DNA from: Phoebastria nigripes
Taxonomy: Eukaryota > Chordata > Aves > Procellariiformes > Diomedeidae
DNA length: 64,000 nucleotides
NCBI GenBank assembly: GCA_035582835.1
Contig: JAYKAV010003100.1
Location: 406,449-470,448 of the forward strand
Direction of reading: 5' to 3'
Every line of letters begins with the position of its first letter. Position 1 is the first letter of the stretch. The notes under the pieces were generated by a model. The model saw only the letters and a program-made list of their open reading frames with translations, was not told the origin of the DNA and searched no databases. A program made the translations under genes and the position numbers. Of the stretch, positions 24,502 to 35,900 are shown in pieces.

Positions 24502-24507
24502 TTTATT
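24502..24507 (-). terminator. CLVS1: Candidate poly(A) signal of CLVS1
   Basis: TTTATT on the + strand reads AATAAA on the - strand, in AGAAATAAAAGAAAAATC. A GT-containing stretch (TGCATGTGCAGTG) follows at 24470-24484 in transcript direction, compatible with a downstream element. Using it would give CLVS1 a 3' UTR of about 1.15 kb. Confidence 0.5.
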
Positions 24508-24861
24508 TCTTTAATCCGGTTTCCATTTCAATGAAGGGATGGGACTCTCTTTGCTGCTAGAGCAAATAGAGAAATAACAAACTGATCTTTGGCATTTCAG
24601 TTTTTCTATTCTTCCACATTTCCTTCTAGCAGAAGCTTGTACTGAATAATTGATTCTAAGTTTTCCTTATTCATTTTAACCATGGCCCGCATCTGCAATC
24701 AGCATACCCTTCTGGCTACACCTTTCACTGACTGCAGGAGGGAAGGGGGTAAATGGCTCTGCGGAGCTTTCATTTGCTGTTGTGATCTAAATGAAACAAT
24801 CTGGACTGAACCATTAATCACCGGTGAATGTGTCCAGTGGGTCACCCTAGCANCCCCCCTT

Positions 24862-24889
24862 CACACGCACACACACGCACACACACACA
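24862..24889. repeat. (CA)n microsatellite, interrupted
   Basis: CA units interrupted by two CG steps (CACACGCACACACACGCACA and onward). It lies in the inferred CLVS1 3' UTR, where it reads as GU repeat in the transcript. Confidence 0.9.
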
Positions 24890-25392
24890 TCTAATAGGCT
24901 CCCGAGTTGCCTGTGGAAAAACACATCTTTAAAATTAAATAATTGCATTTCCAATTGTGCGCGTCTGCTGCCCACACAGCTCATTCCACTTAGCTGACAG
25001 TTTTATAAGGGCTTCAAAAGTTAAGAATAATTTTTACTAGATACTGAAATAAGTGACCCCCTATAAGCAGCATGGATGAGGCAGTCACAAAGTGTCATGT
25101 TGAATGGCATTATGCTGGCACTGATTTTTTTTTTAGTTTTCTTAATGCAAAATCCTTCTGTAAAACTTGAGCAATAGATGCTGCTATTTTTGCCCTCTGA
25201 GCCACACTAAACTGCTAATTACAGTGCAAAGTTTAAATTTGAGATGCATTTCTTTAAAACACATTTAACCTTCGCTTCTATAAAACCGAGCATCCCTGCT
25301 GGAGGCTTCAGGAAAACTTCTACTGACAGAACATGGTTTCTTTAAACAGAGAATGCAGTCCCATCATTTCCAATATTTTAATGTCATAAGTT

Positions 25393-25411
25393 AAAAAAAA
25401 AAAAAAAAAAA
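25393..25411. repeat. poly(A) run, A19
   Basis: Nineteen consecutive A on the + strand, followed by GAAAGAAA. In the CLVS1 transcript it reads as a U19 tract in the 3' UTR. Confidence 0.9.
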
Positions 25412-25553
25412 GAAAGAAATTCTTTGTATATGGACAGACTCCTGCGTCAATAGAAATTTCTCAGTTTTTGTTCAGCGTCGGCCGCAGGGACAGATGGCTG
25501 GTGACAGTTGTTACTTGGTCAAGAAACATGAAGGACTTGTTCTCAAGCAAAAC

Positions 25554-25590
25554 GCGTGCGTGCGTGTGTTTGTGTGTGTGTGTTGTGTGC
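25554..25590. repeat. (GT)n microsatellite in CLVS1 3' UTR
   Basis: GCGTGCGTGCGTGTGTTTGT followed by more GT units. It lies about 65 bases past the CLVS1 stop and reads as CA repeat in the mRNA, a known type of hnRNP L binding site. Confidence 0.9.
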
Positions 25591-25654
25591 TCTGTGGGTT
25601 TCTGGTATGGTCGAAGTCTGTTAATGTATCTGTGTGTGTTGGGCGCATGGGAGC

Positions 25655-25742
25655 TCAGTCCAGAGCCAGCAGCGGTTGGGTGTTCTCGCTTTCCCCCTGG
25701 TCTTCGTGTTTCAGCGTGCCAGCTTCCACCACAGACTGGGAC
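25655..25742 (-). CDS. CLVS1: CLVS1 terminal coding exon with stop
   Basis: On the - strand the acceptor TCTTCTTGCTTTCAG is followed by one base that completes an Arg codon. The exon then encodes [20 protein letters not shown] and TQPLLALD, and stops with TGA at 25657-25655. This is the C-terminal tail of clavesin-1, outside the SEC14 domain. The ending QPLLALD and the [10 protein letters not shown] string fit clavesin-1 rather than clavesin-2, which I recall ending QPLLSLD with a different linker. Clavesins bind phosphatidylinositol 3,5-bisphosphate and associate with clathrin on late endosomes and lysosomes, mainly in neurons. The exon was overlooked by simple ORF calling because a 128-codon frame (25461-25847, -) covers it in the wrong phase. 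Confidence 0.96.
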
Positions 25743-26400
25743 CTGAAAGCAAGAAGAGACACATGCTAGCAAAGGCTGCTGCGGAAGCACTCGCCTTCCT
25801 GGAGTCCTTTGCTTCACTTTACAATTTTTGCTGTTCTCCATTTTCATCTTTATGGCTTTTTAATTCTTTTCTGTGGAATGCATAAGGAATTTGAGAAGCA
25901 TTCCTTTGAATATGAACAGGGACGTGACTCATTGCATATCTCAAATGCTTTCAAAATAGTTAGTGCTTAGCTACTATCCATAACGCTGAATGCACTCACC
26001 AACTTAAAGGCCTGATCCTGAGATACCATGAGGTCTGTTGGTGCTTAATGTCTTCCTAGGCAAAACTGCTTGTGCATCTGCTTACTGGAAAGCAAAGTCA
26101 TTTGTACAAGTGCTTGCAGGAGTGAGTCTCAGCTCATGCTTGCTACAAATCTCGAGAAAGACAAGTAGATAAATCACATTTTACTGATGTAGGCGTTTAA
26201 GGGGAGAACTTCCACAAGTTACCCAAGATCAGTGAAGAAGCCAGAATTAATATGGCTACGAGGGAGCTTCTCGTGTGCCCGATTTATCTTTATCTCCTTG
26301 TCTACACCCTTGAAGGATAACTTCATTCAGGGCTAGTCCATTTTAAATTCATTTCTGTCTTCAATGTGGGAAGCATAGTTTGTCCTTCGCTGCTAATGGA

Positions 26401-26441
26401 CAAAAAAACCCCAAAAAAACAAAAAAAACAAAAAAAAAACA
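26401..26441. repeat. A-rich A/C tract
   Basis: Runs of 7-10 A are separated by one to four C. It resembles a shorter, more A-rich version of the tract at 17108-17331. Confidence 0.88.
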
Positions 26442-29400
26442 CGTAAAAAATGAGTAAACACTAGAGAAAGGGGAGCACCATGATTTCTTGCAGTGACAAA
26501 AGCTGAATGGGCTTAAACTAGTGGGAAAATTCAAGACTATTCATTTTCTGAGGTCTGTGTGCTCCCGTGTTTGCTCANTGACCTATGGAAGGAGGAACTG
26601 ATGAGTTTATTGTTACAGAGATTTGTTATCCTCCATTTTCTCTGGTTTGGGCTNGGAGCTGTCTCCCAGTTTGGAGTGGGAATGGATTTTTAGAGCAAAA
26701 TCACTCTGTGAATCGCACGCCTTTAAAACGGGAACTTTTTCAAAGGTAGGGGTAGAATCATCCAGCCCAGGCATTTGCATAGTGCATAGTATCGTTTTAA
26801 AGAGCCAGTTTTCTCATGGATAGCTTTTAGAATTAGGGGTAGCTCTCATTCCCTACAGGATGTGTTTGTAGTTCCCATTTGTTAGCTAAGGCTTAAACTG
26901 AGGTTACCATAATTATTTCATGAGAACAGATATCACCTCTCTTTTGATAAGAATCATTAATAAATTGCATTGTTTGGTACTGCAGCACTTGATCAGGACT
27001 GAATACCATGACTGTGAATAACTTGTATGATTATTTTTCTTATTCTTATGCCTGGAGCTTTCATTACAGCATAATAAAAAATTTTCATTAAAAAAAAAAT
27101 CTCCAAAGAGAGATAACAAAAACTGGATGCTCAATGGGAAGATTTTTATGCCAAAATTTTCAAAGAAAATATGTTTGCCCGAACATTTTGACTGTGTATT
27201 TTTTACAGTAATGTGACATGCATAATGTTTATGACTGCATTTTAATATAGAAAAGCAGCTGATTCAGGAGATTATACAAAATGTCAATTTACATATTTCT
27301 AGTATATGGCAGCAAAAACTAATCATGTGGCTTTGAAACTGATACAGAGTGGATTCAAATCACATCATCAACAGTTTTTTATATTCTTTTCTGGACTACC
27401 AGATTACATTATTATTAAATAGTACCATATTAATACTTGTGACCAATGTTTCGTTTTCTGTCTGACCCACTGCCCTCAAATGAATATAAAATGTTGAAGA
27501 TCCATTGTGGCATTTGCCAGCATGCAGCGGAAAGTTTCTGCTCTAAGTCAAATGTGAAAAATCTCACAATTTTGCCTTTTGTGATCACTGCTGATTATCT
27601 CTGCTCTCATCTTATTACAGAAGAAACTTCTTGTATCTGTAACAGCGAGATACCAGTTTCTCCCCCATACTGGTACTCAAATGCATGCCAGATTGGGAGC
27701 AACGTAATCCCAAACTCTGTATGCAGGTCCCACGCGGCTCCTCTTCACACAGAGCCAAAATAGGCAGAGCATCAAGTAAATGCATTGCAGTGCACCTGAC
27801 CTCCAAATTCAAGATGCCAAATGATTCAAATACTATGCCCAGCCCTTCTGAATAACATGAAGAGGGATCCAACTGAGATTTTAGTATCTGCCAAGCTCTG
27901 CAGCAACAGTAATCTCTCTCTCTTTTCCTTTTCTGCTAGAAGCTGCTTAGCCCCCTATCCTAAAATAAGCAGTTCAGACATCTATCTGAAGGGCACAGTA
28001 ATGATTTGAACAATCATCTATTTGCTATTTTCTGCAACACCACAGTAAAGGACTTGCTGTCATGTTTGGCTTTCCATTTTCCAAATGCATCAATTTTTCA
28101 TTTGCTGAAAAATGCTTCCAGTTTTGTTTTAACTTAAATTTTATGTAGGAAAAAAAGAAAATTACTCAATTCTCAACAAAATTCTAAAATACTTTTTTCA
28201 TATTCTTCATTTATGGTAAATATTAAAAATGTAGATGCTCAGAAAAGCATTTTGGCAATATATATCAATGCAGCTCACAATCTAATGTAATAACTCAGTG
28301 TGAGAGAGATGTTTTACTGGCCTAGAACATCCCGGAATATGTAATCTATAGCTATGCTTTATTTAATAACAGAAAAAAGATGATTTGCAATAGGCCACCA
28401 TTGCAGAAAGCGTTTTCAACTGACCAGTAACTAGAGGGAACAGGTTCCATGATTTACGAGGCAATGTCTCCTACATATCATAGCCACGACTCTGTCACAC
28501 TATATTATCTTCAATACTCACCTGAAATGTGGCACACGTCCTGCGGGTGCTGCAACTTTGGAATTACAAATGAGTATATTTGAATTCAAAGCCTTTTGGC
28601 TTTCCCCCTTTCTCAGCTAAAAATTCTCAGTAACCAGTTTGGAAGATGCTTGGGTGTGGGGTATCTACTTGAGTTAAATTTTAACACAAGTAGACAATGG
28701 TTTGTACCACACAGATAAGGTCACTGTAGGGCCCTGAGCTGGCAGACCCTATGCCTGTCTTTCTTTAACATGATACATGCAGGAGACTTAGCTTCTGTAG
28801 AAGTACAACGTGATCACTGTGGGCTGGGAGCTAAGTCTGAAGTAATTAACAGACAACTCAATGCCCATAGACTTTCCTAGCCTAGTTTCCCAGGCTAGGT
28901 AACCTTGCTTAGGAAAGCAAAATGAAATGGAAATAGAAATGAATTCTCAGTCTCACTTCTGAAGCGAAGGTACNGTTAGAGTGTGCTCCATTTAAAGTGT
29001 CAATCAAAGCCCCATGGTTGTTTTACTGTTCAGCAAGAATATGTGGAAGTCTGGAAAATCAACACTATCCAGCTGTTTCTCCAGCAGGGCAGCCATAAAT
29101 TTCAAATGACAGCACTAGATAGGTATGTAAATCAATATCTAAGAGACCAGATGGCTTTATGTGTGTGTGGCCATTTTAATGCAACTATTTCAAATTCAGT
29201 CAAAAACCATGTAAGAAGACTGGATGCAGGCCTTCTAGCTGCACTGGTTTCAGAAGGGTCTTGTCAGAGTACAGCTGGAGTGAATCAGCTCACAGGAATT
29301 GACGTCTGTTGGGTATCAGTTTTGTTTCCCATAAAAAATAAAATACCAAAATCCTGCCCTGAGCTAACAGTAACTGCCAGCATATTATGGCATGCTTGCC

Positions 29401-31594
29401 TTAAAAGACATCTTCCAGTTCTCTGATCCCTCATTTTATGCTTTTCATCACAGCAACGCTGATATGCTGCAGCCCACAGGAGCGAGGACATATTACATTT
29501 GTGCTGGGTTTCCTTTGGAGGGTTTTGTGGAAGGAGGAGGAGGATGGCATGTTTTTTTCCCCAACTGCAGGAGGCTTCAAGCTCTCAGAGCGACACACTG
29601 CAGCCAATCAATCAGATCGCATCGTGTGACTCTGTTCATCTACCTCTTACCTCCCATCTGCTCATTTCCCGCTAATTCCTTTCCCATTTCACCAGCACCT
29701 CAGGGCTGTTCATCTCCGAATTATTCATTCCCTTTACAGAACGTAATAAGCAGAGAAAACATTTTTTTAAAATCACTCCCGCAAATTTTTGTGTTGACAA
29801 GGTCTGAGGGGCAATTTCTTTCTCCGCCTTCCCCCCTCCCCATCAGACTGCAGAGGAGGGTGCAGCACCCCAGAGCGTGCTCTGCAACACACCTCAAGAG
29901 TACGTCTTCATCAGGTGGGAAAACCAAGGATTTTTTCCCCGGTATTACAGAAACAATGCAGATGCGCAGGTGTGAATTAAATGTGGTAAAAGGTGCTCTT
30001 TTAGTATTTAAAGCACTTAAAAATGAAATGCATGGGCAAGGCATCTTGAAAGACATGTATGCTCCCGCAGGTAGTGCAGGCAGATGCAGGCAAGCTCTGC
30101 TTAGCAGTGCACAACTCCAGCGCAGAAGCCATGCAGCATGGTGCTCTGCCCAGGCTAATAAGCCCTGCTGAAATCTCTTGCTAATGCAGCTCTGCAGGTT
30201 CTGCACTTGTGCTGGCTCACAGCTCTGCATTAAGACAGCACAGCATTGTGCCGCAGAGACCTGCCCGGAGGGGCGGCTTTTATACACCAACCGCAGCACT
30301 TCAAAGAGATGAAGCAGCACCCATGTCTAGGGGCACAGCTGAGCTGGTTAAGTGATCCACCAACGTGGTGAGTCAGGGGGTAAAGCAGCATGAAAACTCT
30401 GGCTTAACCTTACTGCCAGCCCAGTGCTCAGCCCACAGGACACCGGTGACAAGCCGCTGCGCTTCCCAAACAGGANCTGGATTTGTGGCCACCGTGGCAG
30501 CAGTGACCATCTTTCTCCCTGATGGTTAGCACATCCTAGGGAGACATCTCTGAGTAGTGCCGTGGCCCATCAAATCCAGGGGTGACCATGGCCTAGATCT
30601 GTGCTTAACTGCATGTGTGAAGAAGTCTCTGTGAGTGCATCTACACCGCTAAAGAGGCAACTGCCTCAGAGTGACCCCCAGGANGAGACCCCTTGTCCTC
30701 CCTGTGCCTGCCAGCTCTCCCCATGCCCCTCCTTTCCCGACAGCTGGCCCCAGCTGCTTCTCCCCACCGCAAACCCTGGGCACAGCTCACTGCAGGGTCT
30801 GCACCAAAGAGCAGCATGGATGACACAGCACCACATTTGGCTCTAACCANGGCCCTTCTGGCTGTGCACCCTGTCCCAACCCGTCCCTTAGCCCACACCC
30901 CAGGGGATGCAGCGCATAACCCTTCGGCACTTGCTGTAAAAACAGTTCTCTGGTGGGCTATGACTCAGCTCTCAGCTTACTGCAGACACTCTGAACTGCG
31001 AAAATATACAGAAATGCTTAAGCATTTGGCATAGCACATACAGCTTTATGCCTTAAGGCCACTGAGACCCAGGGGAGAGCAAGAGCCAGGCACTATGCAG
31101 GGCAAATACAGCCAGACTCCTCTAGCAGAGGCTATCCCCGAGCAATACAGACAGGAGTTGGTCTGTGCCACCAACCCTGGAATTAGGCACACCTTGGTCT
31201 TTTTTGATTTATCAGCGTGGATGTGCCTGGTATCTCCTGCTTCTAAGTGCTTCTGACTTTCTGTGCCAAGATCTTGCCTCGGTCACATCCTAAGTCCAGG
31301 GCAGGGGAAAGGCGTGGGTGAGAGATTGTCCTCTGCATTTCCTTTCTCTGCTATAGACTGACTCCTCCACAGTTCCTGGAAGACCCTTAAGCCCCTGGGG
31401 TGCAATAAGGTAAGCCTAGTCATGAGGCCAAATAGCGACAACACTGCAGCAGCAGTCAGCACCAATTTACAGCAGATTCGGTGAGACTGTGCAGAATATG
31501 ATATCCAAACAAAAGAAATACAGGCCAAGTATTGAAGAAAATTTTCTTCTCCCACTTTATGAATATTACACACACACTGTCATCACCACTCATG

Positions 31595-31842
31595 CTTTCC
31601 CTGCTCATCCCCATTTCCTTGCATACCAAGCAAGGTGCCTAGCCCAACAGCTTCCAGTCCCTTTGCTCAGGCACTCCAGTCCTTTATGCCTGCCTTGTCC
31701 TTCAGTCTGCCTTTTTTGGTCCCATCCCAGTGACCCTAGTTCCCAGTATCCCAACCAAGTTTGCCACTGAATCATAGTCTCTTCACTTCTGTGTGGTAAT
31801 AACGGAATATGCAGCCCCGAGAGCAAAGGGCATCAGTCTTCT
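31595..31842. repeat. Diverged duplicated segment, copy A
   Basis: This segment is a diverged direct copy of 32703-32925. Shared blocks in the same order include CAGTCCTTTATGCCTGCC, CCCATCCCAGTGACCC, AGTTCCC-GTATCCCA, CTGAATC and ATGCAGCCC-GAGAGCA, followed by a shared CAGTCTTC. Copy A has an extra segment of about 20 bases near 31655-31676. It could be a local tandem duplication or two copies of an unrecognised interspersed repeat. Confidence 0.85.
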
Positions 31843-32406
31843 TACTCCCCCATCCTACATCAGAAGTTTCCTGTCCTTAGCAAGAACAGCACTGCAGCAT
31901 GAAAGCACCCCTGCAGATGTACTATTTAGGCTAGAAAGTCAAACACCGCCACAGTGGGAAAAGCCAAAATGTAGGTTGTGGGAGCAGCAGTCACTCGGCC
32001 AGGTGCACGGGGGCGTTGTGACCCCCACATTGCGCCCCAGCCCCAGGAACACGCACTGTTCTTTCTTGGAGGGCTCTTTCCTCGCTCGGTGCTCAGGGTA
32101 GATAGTGCCGAGCTAATAAGTGGCTATTTATTTTGCTTTCTTCTAGTGGTTCAGCGTGTGGCTCTGTGACACATTTCCTGCATATTATTCCAAGCCTGCT
32201 CTGAAGATAGCCTTTGTTAATTCCCTCCTGAGCTTTTCTGTGGAGTTCATCAACGCAGTACTTCTGTGCCTCTTAAATGCTAATTCATTTACTGCCATAG
32301 CACAACCGTGAGGGTTTTTTTATTTCCATTTTGCGTGTGGAGAGCTGAAGCACAGTGACATTAGGGTCCAAGTATTCCTCTAATGTGGGGTGCCCATCTC
32401 CCAGTG

Positions 32407-32520
32407 CCGAGAGTCTGATTTTGCAGAGCGCTCAGCATTACATGGCAGCTTGTGTGTTCAAAGCACATGTCCATTGATTTCTGTGGCAGGTGAGCGCTGA
32501 GTATTTCTGGAAATTAGACC
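32407..32520. repeat. Imperfect inverted-repeat element (ancient)
   Basis: The left arm CTGATTTTGCAGAGCGCTCA (from about 32416) pairs imperfectly with the right arm TGAGCGCTGAGTATTTCTGG (from about 32490). The middle contains CATTGATTTCTGTGGCAG. The layout resembles the short palindromic repeats common in bird, turtle and crocodile genomes, in which arms with CTGATTTTCAGAGGTGCTGA-like sequence flank CCATTGA-like centres. The family name is uncertain. Confidence 0.5.
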
Positions 32521-32702
32521 CCAGAGTCTATAGCTTGGCAGGCTGAAAATAAGCAACATGCAATCTCACCATCTGTGTGACGTTTNGTTTAAGCGTCTTG
32601 CCAGGCCGACACAGGGGCTCAGGGAGAGAGGGAGAGCAGGATCCTCTTCTCCAGGGCTGCACCCAACAGGCTTAACCAAAGGATCATTCCTGGTCTCCAT
32701 CA

Positions 32703-32925
32703 GCCCTCCCCCTAAGCATCCCTGTTTGCTTGCCCACCAGCTTCCTAGCCCAGTTGCTTCCAGTCCTTTATGCCTGCCTCATCTTTCAGTGCGCCCTCAG
32801 GCTCCCATCCCAGTGACCCCAGTTCCCGGTATCCCAGCTGGATTCACTGCTGAATCCTCATCTCTTCAATTCTCCTGCCAACAGCGGGGAGGATGCAGCC
32901 CTGAGAGCATGGGGTGTCAGTCTTC
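32703..32925. repeat. Diverged duplicated segment, copy B
   Basis: This is the partner of 31595-31842, about 1.1 kb downstream in the same orientation. It lacks the roughly 20-base insertion of copy A and has several short differences, so the duplication is not recent. Confidence 0.85.
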
Positions 32926-35900
32926 CAAATCCTGGCTCCATGTCTTGCTACAGCCTAGCCTAGTGCAGGGAAAGTCGTTGTGATCACAAGTAAAAGTTGT
33001 AATTACAAAAGCCCTCTGCACCCCATGGCCTAGACAGGAGATGCGCATTGTGAACGTTGAACCATCAACTCGAGCTGAACAAGTTTATTTATGCTGGGAG
33101 GCCAAGCTAAAGCATGAGACAATCCTTGGGGTCATTAAATGTTAAAATTAAATATGTTTCTACAGAGCATGTGTGAATTACCTTTTCAAAGGCTTGTAAC
33201 TCAGCCAGATGTAGGTGGATTTTTCACAGGGCAGCAGAAGATATAAGCGGTGTAAAACCATTTGTTTTATTAAGTGTCATGACTCTAATCTAAACTACTA
33301 AACTTTCGGCAAATTTATAACTAGCTGAAGACATAATTTACAATGCAATATTTTAGGCAGCCTGAACAGCACTGGTTCTGCCATTCCCACCTCCAGCCCG
33401 TGTTTGTGCACCCGTGCACTGGTAATTGAGTGCTGTAAACAGATGAAACCCCCGCTGTCAACACCCTTGGAGAGCAACCGATTTCCTGTGCTGCGCCAGG
33501 GGACCCCCAGCACCAAGCTATCCATCCCTCCTGTCCTCGGTTCAACCGTGGCTTCACAACTCTGGTCTCCCCCCCGGCTTCTCTCATTCCCGGCTCCTGA
33601 GGGTATTCTGCACCGTCTCCCCTGCAGCATCCCCGGAACCTGCTGACGTGCCAGATCCACCATGTCCTTTCCATTTCTTTCTGATGTATTAGCAGAATTC
33701 CGGTCAAAAGCTATAAAACTGTTCAACAGCTAATAATCTACGTTACTAGATAATGCATACGTTACGTGATATGCATGTCCTTGGGACACCTGGTTTACTA
33801 ATAAGACATGTCTCATTCATAATCTGTCTATGGGAGAAGCATTTCCACAGAAGCATTCAGAAATTCTCCGTTGTTTGAAATAATTCATAATAAAATAGTG
33901 ACTATAAGTCTTGCACCATAGGCCTCACATGTTATAGAGCTACTTTAACTGAAAGCTTACATGGAGTCTTTCCCTTTTCCCCCAGCACATGTGGAAATGC
34001 ACCTCAGCTACAAGCAGAGCAACCCAGGTGCCATCCATGGGCAGTGAGAAGTTTTCACACATTTTCATACTGATTTTTATTTGCTGGTATTTTACTACTT
34101 CTGCAGTAAATTGGTGCTGACTGTGAACGGGCATAAAACATGACCCATAAAAGCAGAAACATATGGCGAAGCAACATTAAGGTCACACCAAGGATAACAA
34201 CTAGAAAGGTCTGCCTTGCACAGCCCAGCTGGGCATATGGAGGAACCAGTCTGAATAAATAAAAACCTTACATAAGTCACCCCCACAAATGGCCCCTTTT
34301 GAATCTAAAACTGTTCCAGTTGGCATTAGTGTATACCAGTTGTGATACCCTTCTTTCTGGGAGCAGGATCCCATTTCTGAGAACCAACAATTAGTTTCAG
34401 CAACAAGTTCATTTGAAGATCAGTCCTTTTGAAAACGCACACATCAGGAGGCAATAATGGCAAACCCTAATCTGTACTTTAAAATCCTTTCACTCTAATC
34501 TAGGACATAAAAATCCCCATGCTCTGACACAACAACGTGGGGCAATGCATTCCAACAGGGTTTTTAGCTGNGATTTCAAAATGCCTAATATGGGGGCTTT
34601 TGATGAACCACTAGGTTCATCACATCTTTAGGTGCTCAAATTTCTACTTCAGGGCAGGAAAAATTAATGGTGTCTTGATGCATAAATTGTACATTTTTAC
34701 AATTAGCATGCTTGGCTCTACTTTAAAAGTTTTACCCTAACTCCGAATTCCCTGAGTCTCTAATGAGCTTGACTTGGTGATGGTAATGCTCTTGCAATCC
34801 ATGTTATCCTAAGAATAATTTTTAACCCCAAATTTGATTAAAGTTATCCTTAATTAAACTTTGATTAAATAAATTTGATTAAAAAGCACAGGTTGTTTGG
34901 TCAGAATATATATGTAGCTGTTAGGTAAAATTTCCTTTCTCTGCAGGGCCATTTTCAATTGCACTAGGTTTTCAGACCTGTTTGCACTGGCAGCAGGTTA
35001 AAAGTGAGCGCTCTTTTGATGCCTGGGAGAGAGAAGGAACAGTCATGTCCCAGGCTGTGCTTGGTGACTGCACAGGGAACAAGCAAAGGCAGAGAACAGT
35101 CTTTGTCACTTGGAGTGAAGATCAAGTTCAGACATCAAGAAGTGACCCAGATGCAGCTGCAGAAAGGCAGATCTTGTAAAGAAAAGCGAGTCACAGGGAG
35201 GCAACGTGCTACTGCAGGTTACTTGCTGTTGCTGGACCCAAGCGTAAGAGTAGGGTGACACTGGGAAAAAAGGAAACTCTTCAAAGAACTGAGCTCCTTC
35301 ACATGTTCCCCAGTCACTGAATCTGTCTCTCCAATTGGGGATGCTTGCTCACTGCGGTTAGGTACCCAAACAGATACAGGCATGCTTCTCCCACTGTGGC
35401 TGGCCAAAAGGCTATGCCCTATTGGCACAGTGATATGCTGAGAGCAGTCTCTGACTCTTTAACTGCTAGGCTTAAGCATCCACCATAACTATTCATTACA
35501 CTGCACACCCAGATAAAACCTCCAGCTGTTCCCAAAAACAACAGCTCATCAACAAAAGCCAGCATGAGTGCCTCAGGCAAATGCTTTGCTTTTGCGTTAA
35601 CTCCCTGTTGACTAAAGCAACCCAAGGCCCCTTTCTGACCATCAGGGCTCACAGAAGGTTTGGCCACAGCTGAAAGGGAGGTGATTTTCTTCCCTGTGCT
35701 ACGAATTTTCACACCATTTACATTGCTCTGAAATCCCACAGCTCATAAGTGACAGGCTCCCTGCGTGGATGCAGACCGTTCAGAAGAGATGGCCCAAGAC
35801 AAGGGAAGTGTCTGTTGCCATTGCTGCTCCCAGGATTATCAAACAGATGCGGCCAAGCTCTCAGATTGAACTGACTTTGCTATTACTGTATTAATGCTGG

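Larger units (their letters stand above)
24480..25654 (-). other. CLVS1: CLVS1 3' UTR (inferred extent)
   Basis: This is the sequence after the CLVS1 stop in - strand direction, down to the candidate poly(A) signal. In the transcript it contains CA-repeat stretches from the GT tracts at 25554-25590 and 25622-25640, a U19 tract (A19 at 25393-25411) and a GT tract from the CA repeat at 24862-24889. The segment at 24900-25320 has few simple repeats and looks like ordinary unique UTR sequence. The exact end is inferred. Confidence 0.55.

Noticed and set aside
24862..24889. Short regular CA/GT repeats considered as CRISPR-like or other array
   Set aside because: They are dinucleotide microsatellites in a vertebrate genome, with no repeat-spacer structure.
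25461..25847. A 128-codon - strand frame over the CLVS1 terminal exon
   Set aside because: It reads the exon in the wrong phase (QVPVCGGSW instead of SQSVVEAG) and runs into intron and UTR. The correct phase is fixed by splicing to the exon at 40008.
29392..30171. A 259-codon open frame on the + strand, with a 199-codon frame opposite on the - strand (29721-30320)
   Set aside because: Both lie in a CLVS1 intron in a GC-richer stretch with few stops on either strand. The proteins have no domain, repeat or family resemblance I recognise, and overlapping opposite frames point to composition. A search against bird proteins and transcripts would settle it; a spliced transcript with this frame would overturn the rejection.
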